Shown piece by piece: positions 9,325 through 17,491 of a stretch of DNA of 64,000 nt. Positions within the stretch are counted from its first letter, which is position 1. Each line of letters opens with the position of its first letter. The notes beneath the pieces are model-generated. The model saw nothing but the letters and a program-made list of their open reading frames with translations, was not told the DNA's origin and did not search any database. The position numbers and the translations under genes are program-made. The DNA comes from Sphingobacterium mizutaii (GTDB lineage: Bacteria > Bacteroidota > Bacteroidia > Sphingobacteriales > Sphingobacteriaceae). The stretch spans positions 1,612,001-1,676,000 of the forward strand of contig NZ_LT906468.1 in the NCBI RefSeq assembly GCF_900187125.1, in the 5' to 3' direction.

Positions 9325-9482
9325 GTTTATTAAGGAGACTGGAGACCGTCAAGGTATAACTGGGATCCATGTTAAAATGGATTGGAATTCTTTGACGATT
9401 ACTGCTGATTCTCTGAATGAAAACCAGTAAGAAATGGCGAAAAGGATTTTTAAAACGGTAAGATTGAAAGATCAGAAAAAGA

Positions 9483-9905
9483 TTAATTGATGATTATGGC
9501 ATTGGGGTCTCGATGTATTTTTGCTAGGTTATCGCGCCATCGTTGTAATTCTTCAGGACTCAATCGCGGCCAATCACTTACCTCGGCTAGGACTTTCAAG
9601 GCAGCTTTACTTCGGTAGGATTGTGTAGGGTTGCCTGGGAATTTTTTATCCGTAACATTGGGGTCGTCCTCAAAATCACCTGTCACTTCGACCATATAAA
9701 CCCGCGGCTCGGCATCACCGGGCGCTAGCTCGGCTGCTAAACCGGCACCATTGACCTGTAAGGTGAAGTATATATGGTTCATGATAACATCCGGGTGATA
9801 GTTTGATTTTCTTCCCGCTGTCAATAGATCGCCTACTTTTAAATCGGCTTTGGTGCCATGATAAAATGGTCCGTATTTGCCTTTTTTCAGGTCCTTTGCA
9901 TACAT
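9483..9905 (-). CDS. arr: Rifamycin ADP-ribosyltransferase (Arr)
   Basis: 140 residues, the usual size of Arr enzymes, which inactivate rifampicin by transferring ADP-ribose from NAD to the antibiotic. The N-terminal FYHGT, then HIYF, and the highly conserved stretch FEDDPN...FPGNPTQSYR are diagnostic. His16, Tyr46 and Asp81 line up with the catalytic His19, Tyr49 and Asp84 of the mycobacterial enzyme with a constant offset of three. The gene stands alone between a converging TPR gene and a diverging NIPSNAP-like gene, with no integron, transposase or other resistance gene nearby. It therefore looks like an intrinsic chromosomal resistance gene. Confidence 0.93.
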   Translation of the reverse strand: MYAKDLKKGKYGPFYHGTKADLKVGDLLTAGRKSNYHPDVIMNHIYFTLQVNGAGLAAELAPGDAEPRVYMVEVTGDFEDDPNVTDKKFPGNPTQSYRSKAALKVLAEVSDWPRLSPEELQRWRDNLAKIHRDPNAIIIN

Positions 9906-10071
9906 AAATTGAAAGATTAGTTTTAGGATTTAATACTCATTAGAACGTTATGTTTTTCAGTATATTATTTTCAAAAATTAATTATCTTTATCTTGCTTTA
10001 GAGGAAATCCTTTAATCCAATAATTTATTTTCAAACTGACCTTTTCCTTAGAATTGAAAGGTCCTAAACCT

Positions 10072-10875
10072 ATGTCAAATAATATGTCAAAATCAATCCA
10101 ATCTGTATTTTGCCGGCTCCGCATTGTTGCTGTGTTCCTTTTCTTACTCATTCAAGGAACTTCTCTTGCGGCAGCTAAAACAACCTACATCCAACTTAGG
10201 GTCTATCATTTTCAGAATTCGCAGCAAGAACAACAATTAGATCAATATTTGGGGAATGCCTACTTGCCTGCCTTGCATAAACTTGGATTCAAACAGGTCG
10301 CCGTGTTTAAGCCTTTGAAGAACAGTGAAAATGTTGATAAACTTGTTTATGTCCTTACTTATTCGGAACGATTAGAGAATTTCGCAAAGCTGGATGTCAA
10401 CCTGGAAAAAGACAAGCAATACCTGGAGGCCGGAAAGGCATATTTGGATTTAGCCCATAGCAATGCTCCATTCCAAAGGATAGAAACCATTTTGATGCGT
10501 GCATTTGATGGAATGCCATTTGTGGAATTGCCAAAACTGAAAGCCGCTAAAAGTGAAAGAGTCTATGAGCTGAGGAGCTATGAGGGGCCCACTGAAAAGC
10601 TTGCTGCGAATAAGGTTTCCATGTTCAATAATGGCGAGATCGATATTTTTAAGAAATTGAACTTCAATGCGGTCTTCTATGGTCAAGTCATCGCTGGCAG
10701 TACGATGCCTAATTTGATGTATTTGACTACTTTCGAGAATATGGCCGACCGAGAAGAACATTGGAAGGCATTTGGACCGCTTTACAAGCCAATGAGTGAA
10801 ATGCCTCAATACCAAAATAATGTTTCTAAGAACGTGACCATACTATGTGCGCCGACTGCTTATTCTGACTATTAA
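10072..10875 (+). CDS. Exported NIPSNAP-family-like protein
   Basis: About 267 residues from ATG 10072 (TTG 10054 and ATG 10084 are alternatives). A signal peptide spans roughly the first 33 residues and ends near SLAAAK. The mature part has two related alpha/beta half domains: one begins with YIQLRVYHF, the second with RVYELRSYEGP, and each has a following FK/FNAVFYG-type strand, as in the NIPSNAP dimeric alpha-beta-barrel family. Members are often found next to sugar or aromatic metabolism genes, but their biochemical function is poorly defined. A good terminator follows at 10950. Confidence 0.8.
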   Translation: MSNNMSKSIQSVFCRLRIVAVFLFLLIQGTSLAAAKTTYIQLRVYHFQNSQQEQQLDQYLGNAYLPALHKLGFKQVAVFKPLKNSENVDKLVYVLTYSERLENFAKLDVNLEKDKQYLEAGKAYLDLAHSNAPFQRIETILMRAFDGMPFVELPKLKAAKSERVYELRSYEGPTEKLAANKVSMFNNGEIDIFKKLNFNAVFYGQVIAGSTMPNLMYLTTFENMADREEHWKAFGPLYKPMSEMPQYQNNVSKNVTILCAPTAYSDY

Positions 10876-10949
10876 GCCTTTGGATAAACGTATTTTTATT
10901 ATCAATGAAACCCATTGAAAATAAATATATTGGGTCCACTTGTTTAAAC

Positions 10950-10990
10950 AAAAGCCGTTTTATATTTTTATAAAATGGCTTTTGTTTTTT
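10950..10990 (+). terminator. Rho-independent terminator
   Basis: AAAAGCCGTTTTATA pairs with TATAAAATGGCTTTT (one G-T pair) around a TTTT loop and is followed by a T-rich tail. It lies 75 nt after the NIPSNAP-like gene. Confidence 0.8.
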
Positions 10991-11088
10991 CAGGATTTTG
11001 ATACCTAAAAAAGCTTAAGTTCAGGTTGAAGAATTTGACCGCCAATCACATTATTACACCTGACCATTCACCTAATTATTTACTATTT

Positions 11089-12618
11089 ATGAAAACTAGA
11101 ATTTCTTTCCAACGTTGTTGGTATTTCTCATTGTTATTTATTGCAGTTCTTTCTTGCCAAAAGGATAAGTTTAAGCCGGAGCTTTCTGCTGAAAACGAAC
11201 TTGTTAGTTTTGTCTTTGCAGCCGATAAGCATCCGAATGTATTGAACGAGATTGAAACGGAAATCATTGGAGATACCATTTTTGCTCGAACCTTGGTGGG
11301 TACTAATGTGCAAGCATTGACACCAGACTTTGAACATAAAGGGGTTAAGGTTACGGTTAATAATGTCGAGCAGGTCAGTGGAAAGGATAAGCAGGATTTT
11401 TCTAAGCTGGTAAAATATACCGTAGCGGCTGAAAATGGTGATGGAAAAACCTATATCGTCAAATTTGTGGATACAGGCTTACCAGCCATTTACCTTTCTA
11501 CGGATGGTAAACCCATTGAAAGCAAAGAGGATTATATCACAGGAAGTATTAAAATAACCAGTGGATTTGAAGGAAAGGTAGTTTATGAAGGGGTTACAGA
11601 GGTTAAAGGTCGGGGTAATTCCACCTGGTGGATGCCTAAAAAGCCATATAGAATAAAATTAGATAAGAAGGTGGCTTTATTGGGAATGCCTGCTGATAAG
11701 AGTTGGGCTCTATTGGCAAACTATGGCGATCAGTCATTGTTGCGAAATGAGATTGCTTTTGAAGTCAGCAGAAGATTAGATATGGGTTATACACCTCGTC
11801 AGCAGTATGTAGAGTTGTTCCTGAATGGAGAGTTTATGGGGAATTATACCCTAACAGAGCATATCAAAGAAGGAATTGATCGCGTCGCTATTGATGAGAA
11901 AAATGGTGGTTTTATCCTTGAAGGTGATGGTTATGCCTATTCTGAGCCTGTACATTTTATTACTGATCAAAATATGCCTATCACGGTTAAATTCCCAGAT
12001 GAGGATGATATTACTCCGGCTCAACTGGAGTATATTACCAAGTATGTAGGCACTTTTGAGAACAGTTTGTTCAAGATTGGAGATCAAGTAAATTCCAATT
12101 ATCAGGATTATTTTGATCTACCAAGTTTTGTGAATTACTATTTGGCAAATGAAATTTGTGGTAATTCGGATTTGCTTTGGAGCATGAGGATGTATAAGAA
12201 GAGCAGTTTAGATCCCAAGATCTATGTAGGTCCGGTTTGGGATTTCGATCTTGGATTTAATAACGATAAACGACTTGGAGACAGCCAAGAGGTTATGATG
12301 ATGGATAAGGCGCATGAACCAAGAGCATGGATGAATAAATTGATGGTAGATCCTAGTTTCAAGAAATTGGTTAGGTCTCGCTGGAAAGAGGTTAAATCGA
12401 AATTGGAATCTATGCCCGAGTATATTGATCAAAGAGCAAAAAAGATCAGTTATAGTCAGAGGTACAACTTTAAACGTTGGGGTGTACTAGGTATGAATAT
12501 CAATCAAAGTTGGTTTGTTGCAGCGACCCATCAAGAATATGTAGGTTTTGTTCGAGACTTCTTGACCAAACGTATTACTTGGTTGGATGGGGTAATCAAC
12601 GGGCCACAGTTTGATTAA
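11089..12618 (+). CDS. CotH-kinase family lipoprotein
   Basis: 509 residues from ATG 11089, chosen because it gives a proper lipoprotein signal (IAVLSC lipobox); a longer in-frame start at 11026 would bury it. Residues about 30-130 form a small beta-sandwich-like N-terminal domain of the kind seen in Bacteroidota surface lipoproteins. The remainder matches the CotH domain: GRGNSTWWMPKKPYRI, then NYGDQSLLRNEIAFE, YVELFLNGEFMGNY and the PVWDFDLGF motif. CotH proteins are atypical kinases of spore-coat proteins in Bacillus; their role in Bacteroidota, where they are often surface lipoproteins, is unclear. Single gene, convergent with the next one. Confidence 0.85.
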   Translation: MKTRISFQRCWYFSLLFIAVLSCQKDKFKPELSAENELVSFVFAADKHPNVLNEIETEIIGDTIFARTLVGTNVQALTPDFEHKGVKVTVNNVEQVSGKDKQDFSKLVKYTVAAENGDGKTYIVKFVDTGLPAIYLSTDGKPIESKEDYITGSIKITSGFEGKVVYEGVTEVKGRGNSTWWMPKKPYRIKLDKKVALLGMPADKSWALLANYGDQSLLRNEIAFEVSRRLDMGYTPRQQYVELFLNGEFMGNYTLTEHIKEGIDRVAIDEKNGGFILEGDGYAYSEPVHFITDQNMPITVKFPDEDDITPAQLEYITKYVGTFENSLFKIGDQVNSNYQDYFDLPSFVNYYLANEICGNSDLLWSMRMYKKSSLDPKIYVGPVWDFDLGFNNDKRLGDSQEVMMMDKAHEPRAWMNKLMVDPSFKKLVRSRWKEVKSKLESMPEYIDQRAKKISYSQRYNFKRWGVLGMNINQSWFVAATHQEYVGFVRDFLTKRITWLDGVINGPQFD

Positions 12619-12631
12619 TAGGGGAAATTGC

Positions 12632-12690
12632 CTACTTTTTAAATCTTTTTTGCTTTTCCTTAGGAATCAAAACGAAGATTTAAAAAGTAG
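12632..12690. repeat. 16-bp perfect inverted repeat between convergent genes, possible bidirectional terminator
   Basis: CTACTTTTTAAATCTT at 12632-12647 is exactly complementary to 12675-12690, with a 27-nt spacer. It lies between two convergent genes (ends at 12618 and 12727). The arms are AT-rich and no clean U-tract follows on either strand, so a terminator role is likely but not certain. Confidence 0.6.
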
Positions 12691-12726
12691 CAAATTGTAA
12701 CCCTTTTAATTGCCGATAATTAGCCT

Positions 12727-13635
12727 TTAGAAGTTCTCTTCAGTTAAGATATAATTAACCATTGCTCCCGTGAGGTTTCCGGCAGCAACAGCATTTGCCA
12801 CTGAGCGCATAGGACTGGTATTATCGCCGCAGGCAAATACTCCTTCTATATTCGTCATTTGGAAAGAATCAGTTTTGATATACCCTTGCTCATTTAACTC
12901 ACATCCTAATTCTTGAGGGATTTGGGAGTGCTGTATAAATGGAACTGAAGCATAAATTGCGTCGAATGGGACCTGGCTTCCATCAGTAAAGGTCACTGCA
13001 TTTATGTTTCCTAGGTGATGCACAATTTCTAAAACTTCTTTGTCAATGATATCAATGTGATGATCCTTTAATTTTTGAAGTTGAACATCGGAAAAGTATG
13101 TTTTTCCAGAGGTCAAGATTGTAATGTTATCGGTCAGATTGTTTACCAATTGGGCAATATGGAATGCCTTTTCATTGTCAATCATAATAGCAGTCTTTTT
13201 GCCCTTGAACTCATATCCGTGGCAATAGGGACAATGGATGACAGAAATTCCCCAACATGCTGTAAAGCCTTTGATTTCAGGGAGCAGATCTTTAATGCCG
13301 GTAGCAAAGATTAATTTCTTTGCGAAGATTTTATCACCTTCTTCGGTCTGGATTTCAAATTTACCCTCTAGCTTTTTACCTTTTATAGCTTTAGCATTTA
13401 GGAACTCAATGCTCTTGTATTGAGCGACCTGTTCTCTAGCTCTTTCAGCAATAACCTTTGGTTTTTCTCCATCTTGGGTAATGAAATTATGGGAATGAGG
13501 GGTTTGCCGATTGCAAGGAATGCCATTATCAATGATTAGGGTGTTTTTCAACGAACGGCCTAAAGCCATTGCAGCAGAAAGACCAGCATAGCTTCCGCCA
13601 ATAATTATGACGTCATATAAAGGTTTCAATTCCAT
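12727..13635 (-). CDS. Thioredoxin-reductase-like FAD/NAD(P) oxidoreductase
   Basis: 302 residues with the two-dinucleotide-fold layout of low-molecular-weight thioredoxin reductases. The FAD motif GGSYAGLSAA is near residue 13-22, a CPYCHGYE redox motif sits around residue 135, an ATG strand precedes it, and the C-terminal GVFACGD FAD motif is present. The Cys-Pro-Tyr-Cys-His pair differs from the CATC of true TrxB and is typical of a related subgroup. The usual NAD(P) GxGxxA/G motif after the CxxC is weak here. Likely a disulfide reductase or flavoprotein with a specialised partner. It is transcribed alone. Confidence 0.82.
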   Translation of the reverse strand: MELKPLYDVIIIGGSYAGLSAAMALGRSLKNTLIIDNGIPCNRQTPHSHNFITQDGEKPKVIAERAREQVAQYKSIEFLNAKAIKGKKLEGKFEIQTEEGDKIFAKKLIFATGIKDLLPEIKGFTACWGISVIHCPYCHGYEFKGKKTAIMIDNEKAFHIAQLVNNLTDNITILTSGKTYFSDVQLQKLKDHHIDIIDKEVLEIVHHLGNINAVTFTDGSQVPFDAIYASVPFIQHSQIPQELGCELNEQGYIKTDSFQMTNIEGVFACGDNTSPMRSVANAVAAGNLTGAMVNYILTEENF

Positions 13636-13681
13636 AGTATCAAGAATAAATTGTTAATGTAATATTGACTAATTCACATAA

Positions 13682-13689
13682 CAAATATA
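13682..13689 (-). promoter_or_regulatory. Putative -7 box of the flavoprotein gene
   Basis: On the minus strand TATATTTG matches TAnnTTTG exactly, about 47 nt upstream of the start codon at 13635. No convincing -33 TTTG was seen. Confidence 0.4.
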
Positions 13690-13734
13690 AAGGATGAAAT
13701 GGAGATGTAACTGTGTTGCATTTAATCTTAATGT

Positions 13735-13767
13735 AAAAAAGGCTCAAACATTGTTTGAACCTTTTTT
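13735..13767 (-). terminator. Terminator of the aldo/keto reductase gene
   Basis: On the minus strand AAAAAAGGTTCAAACA pairs with its downstream partner through one G-U pair and ends in six T residues. It starts 16 nt after the stop of the aldo/keto reductase gene. Confidence 0.75.
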
Positions 13768-13782
13768 GATCCTTATGGAAAA

Positions 13783-14811
13783 TTACAATTCAGCAGATTG
13801 TTGCCAGATGTTGATCCCGCCATCTTTGGCATATTGATCGACCTGTTTTAATTCTGTTTCTGTAAATTCTAGATTGTCTAAGGCACCGACGCAATCAATT
13901 ACCTGTTGAACTTTACTAGCACCAATCAATGCCGAAGTTACTTTGCCATTTTTTAATACCCAAGCGATAGCCATTTGGGCTAAAGTCTGATTTCTACTTG
14001 CGGCAATTTCATTTAATGCCCAAATATTTTTTAGGTTTTCCTCCGTAAGAAAGTTCTTATTCAGAGATTTATCCTGATTCGCACGACTGTCTTGAGGGAC
14101 TTCGTTTAAATATTTATTGGTCAACATACCTTGAGCAAGAGGAGAGAAGACAATGGATCCCAGTCCTAAATCCTCCAGCGTGTCCAAGAGATGATCTTCT
14201 TCCACCCATCGGTTCAACATGGAATAGCTAGGTTGATGAATAATAAATGGTGTACCTAAAGATTTTAAGATATCATAAGCTTCCTTTGTCCTATGAGTGT
14301 TATAAGAAGAAATTCCCACATACAGAGCTTTTCCAGAACGAACAATCTGGTCTAAAGCCAGCATCGTTTCCTCTAATGGAGTATTTGGATCAAAACGATG
14401 CGAATAGAAAATATCGACATAATCTACACCCATACGTTTTAAGGATTGATCACAGCTTGAAATCAAATATTTACGGCTTCCCCATTCCCCGTAAGGACCT
14501 GGCCACATCAGGTAACCGGCTTTGGAGGAAATGATCAATTCATCTCTCAGGCCAGCAAACTCCTCTTTTAAAATCCTTCCGAATGCCAATTCAGCACTTC
14601 CAGCTGGCGGGCCGTAGTTATTAGCTAAATCAAAATGGTTAATTCCTAGGTCAAAGGCAGTTTTGCAGATCTCAACCTTTCTGCTGTGAGGGGTGTCATC
14701 TCCGAAATTATGCCATAGTCCTAAGGAGATTGCAGGCAAATGTAATCCGCTTTTTCCACATCGGTTATAGATCATCTTGTCATATCGATCACTTTTTGGT
14801 TTCCAGTCCAT
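13783..14811 (-). CDS. Aldo/keto reductase, YghZ (L-glyceraldehyde 3-phosphate reductase) type
   Basis: 342 residues, strongly resembling E. coli YghZ along its full length: SLGLWHNFG near residue 29-37, HFDLANNYGPP, KAGY, MWPGPYG and YSHRFD. The AKR catalytic tetrad is complete (Asp61, Tyr66, Lys97, His138). The family uses NADPH to reduce small aldehydes such as L-glyceraldehyde 3-phosphate and methylglyoxal, a detoxification role in the cytosol. Single gene with its own terminator; no regulator is adjacent. Confidence 0.9.
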   Translation of the reverse strand: MDWKPKSDRYDKMIYNRCGKSGLHLPAISLGLWHNFGDDTPHSRKVEICKTAFDLGINHFDLANNYGPPAGSAELAFGRILKEEFAGLRDELIISSKAGYLMWPGPYGEWGSRKYLISSCDQSLKRMGVDYVDIFYSHRFDPNTPLEETMLALDQIVRSGKALYVGISSYNTHRTKEAYDILKSLGTPFIIHQPSYSMLNRWVEEDHLLDTLEDLGLGSIVFSPLAQGMLTNKYLNEVPQDSRANQDKSLNKNFLTEENLKNIWALNEIAASRNQTLAQMAIAWVLKNGKVTSALIGASKVQQVIDCVGALDNLEFTETELKQVDQYAKDGGINIWQQSAEL

Positions 14812-15039
14812 TGTTTTTGTTTGTTTATTAGTTGATTTATCGATCAGAAGGATATGTTGTTCAAGGAATATCCTGTTTTGAACATTACTAATTTACCATT
14901 TATAGCTTGTTTTTAAATCTGATAATTGTCTTATTTTATGTTAATCTTACGAATTCTCCATTTCCTAAAACCTTTGGGGGAACGATTTTTAATTTAAAGC
15001 AATTTTTCTGACTTTTAGGTATCACTAATGGTTAATAAT

Positions 15040-15771
15040 ATGAAGAAAATATGCACAAAAACCTTTGTTTTGGTCCTTATTCTAGCATTTGCGATCCAAT
15101 CATGTACGCAAAACAGCAAACAAGGAACAACTCAAGAAAGTCAGTCAGATAGTACAAATGCTGTATCAACTGATACAATTGCAAGTACTGCAGATACAAA
15201 TCCAGAAAATATCCAATTGACTGATAAGAAGGTTAAATTTCTATGGCGAGAGAAGAAATACAATCAGGAAGTGAAGGCAGATGTAAGCAGCCTAGTCCTC
15301 AATGAAGATTATATCAAAACCATTTCAGACCCTGAACGAGCAGTATTAGGATTGATAGCCACCTTTGTCGGCAATGAATGCGCTTGGGATGGTGAAGCAA
15401 AGGAGGATAGGAGTAACCTAAAATGTAAGATCCTTTGGGCCTTAGATCTAGGTTATCAATGCTCCTCAAAGCAAATGGATTTCTTGAGACAGTGGTTCCG
15501 TGCGGAGCCTAAGATCCTTGAAGAATTAAAGAATTGTCCAACAACTCCTGATGGTGCAACCATTCAAGATACCTTTGATGAGATCAATCTAGAAGTAAAA
15601 GGTAATCAGATCTTAGTTTCCTTCAAAGCGAATGGCATCAATCTAAGAGATGCAACCTCATGGAACTGGACCGAAGATCATACTTATGAATTGAGAGGAG
15701 ATGAATTGTTCTTGATCAACAAAAAGGTTTCGGAGAAAAAGCAATCGAAGATTTCCGTCGGAGAAAACTAA
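15040..15771 (+). CDS. Hypothetical lipoprotein
   Basis: 243 residues from ATG 15040 (an ATG at 15028 is also in frame). The lipoprotein signal ends in AIQSC, followed by a Ser/Thr-rich linker of about 45 residues. The mature domain has three Cys residues (in NECAW, LKCKI and YQCSS) that could form disulfides, then a C-terminal half with beta-rich character. I do not recognise the family. It stands alone and ends in a shared convergent terminator. Confidence 0.7.
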   Translation: MKKICTKTFVLVLILAFAIQSCTQNSKQGTTQESQSDSTNAVSTDTIASTADTNPENIQLTDKKVKFLWREKKYNQEVKADVSSLVLNEDYIKTISDPERAVLGLIATFVGNECAWDGEAKEDRSNLKCKILWALDLGYQCSSKQMDFLRQWFRAEPKILEELKNCPTTPDGATIQDTFDEINLEVKGNQILVSFKANGINLRDATSWNWTEDHTYELRGDELFLINKKVSEKKQSKISVGEN

Positions 15772-15785
15772 TTCTATAAAAAAGC

Positions 15786-15819
15786 GAAACTCCCCGATGC
15801 AAGGTGTACGGGGAGTTTC
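15786..15819. terminator. Bidirectional terminator between convergent genes
   Basis: GAAACTCCCCG at 15786-15796 pairs perfectly with 15809-15819 (11 bp, 12-nt loop). It lies between the lipoprotein gene (end 15771) and the susD gene (end 15869). Confidence 0.75.
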
Positions 15820-15868
15820 TATTTGAACTAACCTAATTACTCTAACTACTTAAATTTCTATTTTATAA

Positions 15869-17443
15869 TTAATACCCTTCATTTTGAACAAGATTAGGAT
15901 TCACTGAGATCTGTTGGCTTGGGATAGGATAAACCAAAGTCTTTGGATCTGGATCTGCAGCTTTCTCTTGCCAAGCATCCAAGAATTTCCCGAAACGAAT
16001 CAAGTCCTGTCTTCTCCAACCTTCCCAATACAGTTCCCTTGCTCTTTCATCAAGCAGGTTCTCCAAGGTCAAGCTTGGGAAAGCTGCAATACCGCGATTT
16101 GAACGAATGGAATTGACGATAGTCAAAGCCTCCGCAGCAGTTCCAGTACCTCCTCTTAAAATAGCCTCTGCCTGCATCAATAGCACATCAGAATATCTAT
16201 AAACGACCCAATCGTTGTTTCTTTGTCCATCAACTGCATAATCAAATGCATATTTCATCGGTCTTATTCCAGCTGTTTCAAGGGTTGCTCCTGAAGTCCT
16301 GATGGTTACCTCTCGCGTAAATACCAATGGAGCATTCGCAGGGTTTCTCGCCATCAAAGGCTTGTTGGTCGTCCAATTGTATTGCTGACCAGCAAAGAAT
16401 CCCACATTTTGTCTACCATAGTTTTTCTTTCTGTTAGATGTGGTATCCGCAGGGTAATTATAGTAAATCCCTCTTCTTTCATCTATCGATTCAAATTTGT
16501 CGTAGTAGTCTGATAGGGTACACCATCCGTTCCATCCACCGGGATTAAGGTTGTAATGGGCGATAGTATACCAAGTACGATCAACATTCCCACCGCGGAC
16601 TCCATTTTCGTTGTATAGCGTGAATATGTTCTCCGTAGATTTCACATCGTTATCAGGTGCAAAATTATCAAAGTACTTACCAGGGGCCGCTACAGTGTAT
16701 TTTCCTGAACTTGTAATTTCTTTTGCCAATGCAATAACCTTGTTCATGTCTTCAGCAGCAAAGGTTGGCTGTTGGCGGTTTAAGAAAGTGCCTTTGTTCA
16801 AGTAGACTTTCATCAATAGAGTTTTGGCTGCATTCTTATTCGCGACATAGGCCAAATTAGGTCCATTATCGGGTAAGCTATTAATGATTTCTTCCATCTC
16901 CTTGATCAAAAAATCTATCGCAGCTTGAGGCTGTAGCACATTAGGAGGAATCCTGAAATCTTCAATGGATTCCCCTTCGCGGATAGGCACCACGCCATAA
17001 AGATCCAATAGATCAAATATTGCCAATGCACGGACAAACCTTGCTTCAGCACCTTGTTGAGGATTTGGATTATAGCGTAAAACCGTTCCGGCGTTGTAGA
17101 TGACAGTTCCTAAGCTCACAAAGGTCCCGTTCATATAGCCATTGTCCGCATTCCAAGTATGTAAGTGAATGGCACGATGCATACCGTTATCATCCCAGTC
17201 GCCACCGCGGGTAGGAGCCATTGCTGCGTCTGTAGATATCTCCTGCATTACCCAGCGTTGTTCTTGTTGATATGGCGTGTTCAGTGAGTTGTAAGCAGTG
17301 ACCAAAAGTTCCGCAGGATTAATGTTGGATGCTTCCCCTTCCTCCATTTCACTTCTAAATTCTTCGTTCAGTTTCGTGCAGGAATGGATCCCAACAAACG
17401 TAGTTCCTGCCAAAGCGATATATAATAGTGTTCTTAATTTCAT
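15869..17443 (-). CDS. RagB/SusD family nutrient-binding outer membrane lipoprotein
   Basis: 524 residues with a lipoprotein signal (lipobox ending GIHSC). SusD-like features are the early YNSL helix, a TPR-like helical core, and the C-terminal block RARELYWEGWRRQDLIRFGKF followed by YPIP and an N-P-N-L ending, the classic SusD signature. SusD proteins cap the SusC channel and bind glycans at the cell surface. It lies 48 nt after susC in the same operon. The nearby GH16 enzyme suggests a beta-glucan as ligand. Confidence 0.95.
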   Translation of the reverse strand: MKLRTLLYIALAGTTFVGIHSCTKLNEEFRSEMEEGEASNINPAELLVTAYNSLNTPYQQEQRWVMQEISTDAAMAPTRGGDWDDNGMHRAIHLHTWNADNGYMNGTFVSLGTVIYNAGTVLRYNPNPQQGAEARFVRALAIFDLLDLYGVVPIREGESIEDFRIPPNVLQPQAAIDFLIKEMEEIINSLPDNGPNLAYVANKNAAKTLLMKVYLNKGTFLNRQQPTFAAEDMNKVIALAKEITSSGKYTVAAPGKYFDNFAPDNDVKSTENIFTLYNENGVRGGNVDRTWYTIAHYNLNPGGWNGWCTLSDYYDKFESIDERRGIYYNYPADTTSNRKKNYGRQNVGFFAGQQYNWTTNKPLMARNPANAPLVFTREVTIRTSGATLETAGIRPMKYAFDYAVDGQRNNDWVVYRYSDVLLMQAEAILRGGTGTAAEALTIVNSIRSNRGIAAFPSLTLENLLDERARELYWEGWRRQDLIRFGKFLDAWQEKAADPDPKTLVYPIPSQQISVNPNLVQNEGY

Positions 17444-17491
17444 TTGTCTAATGTTTTATTGTTACCAATAATATGTTGCTATCCTCCCTTA

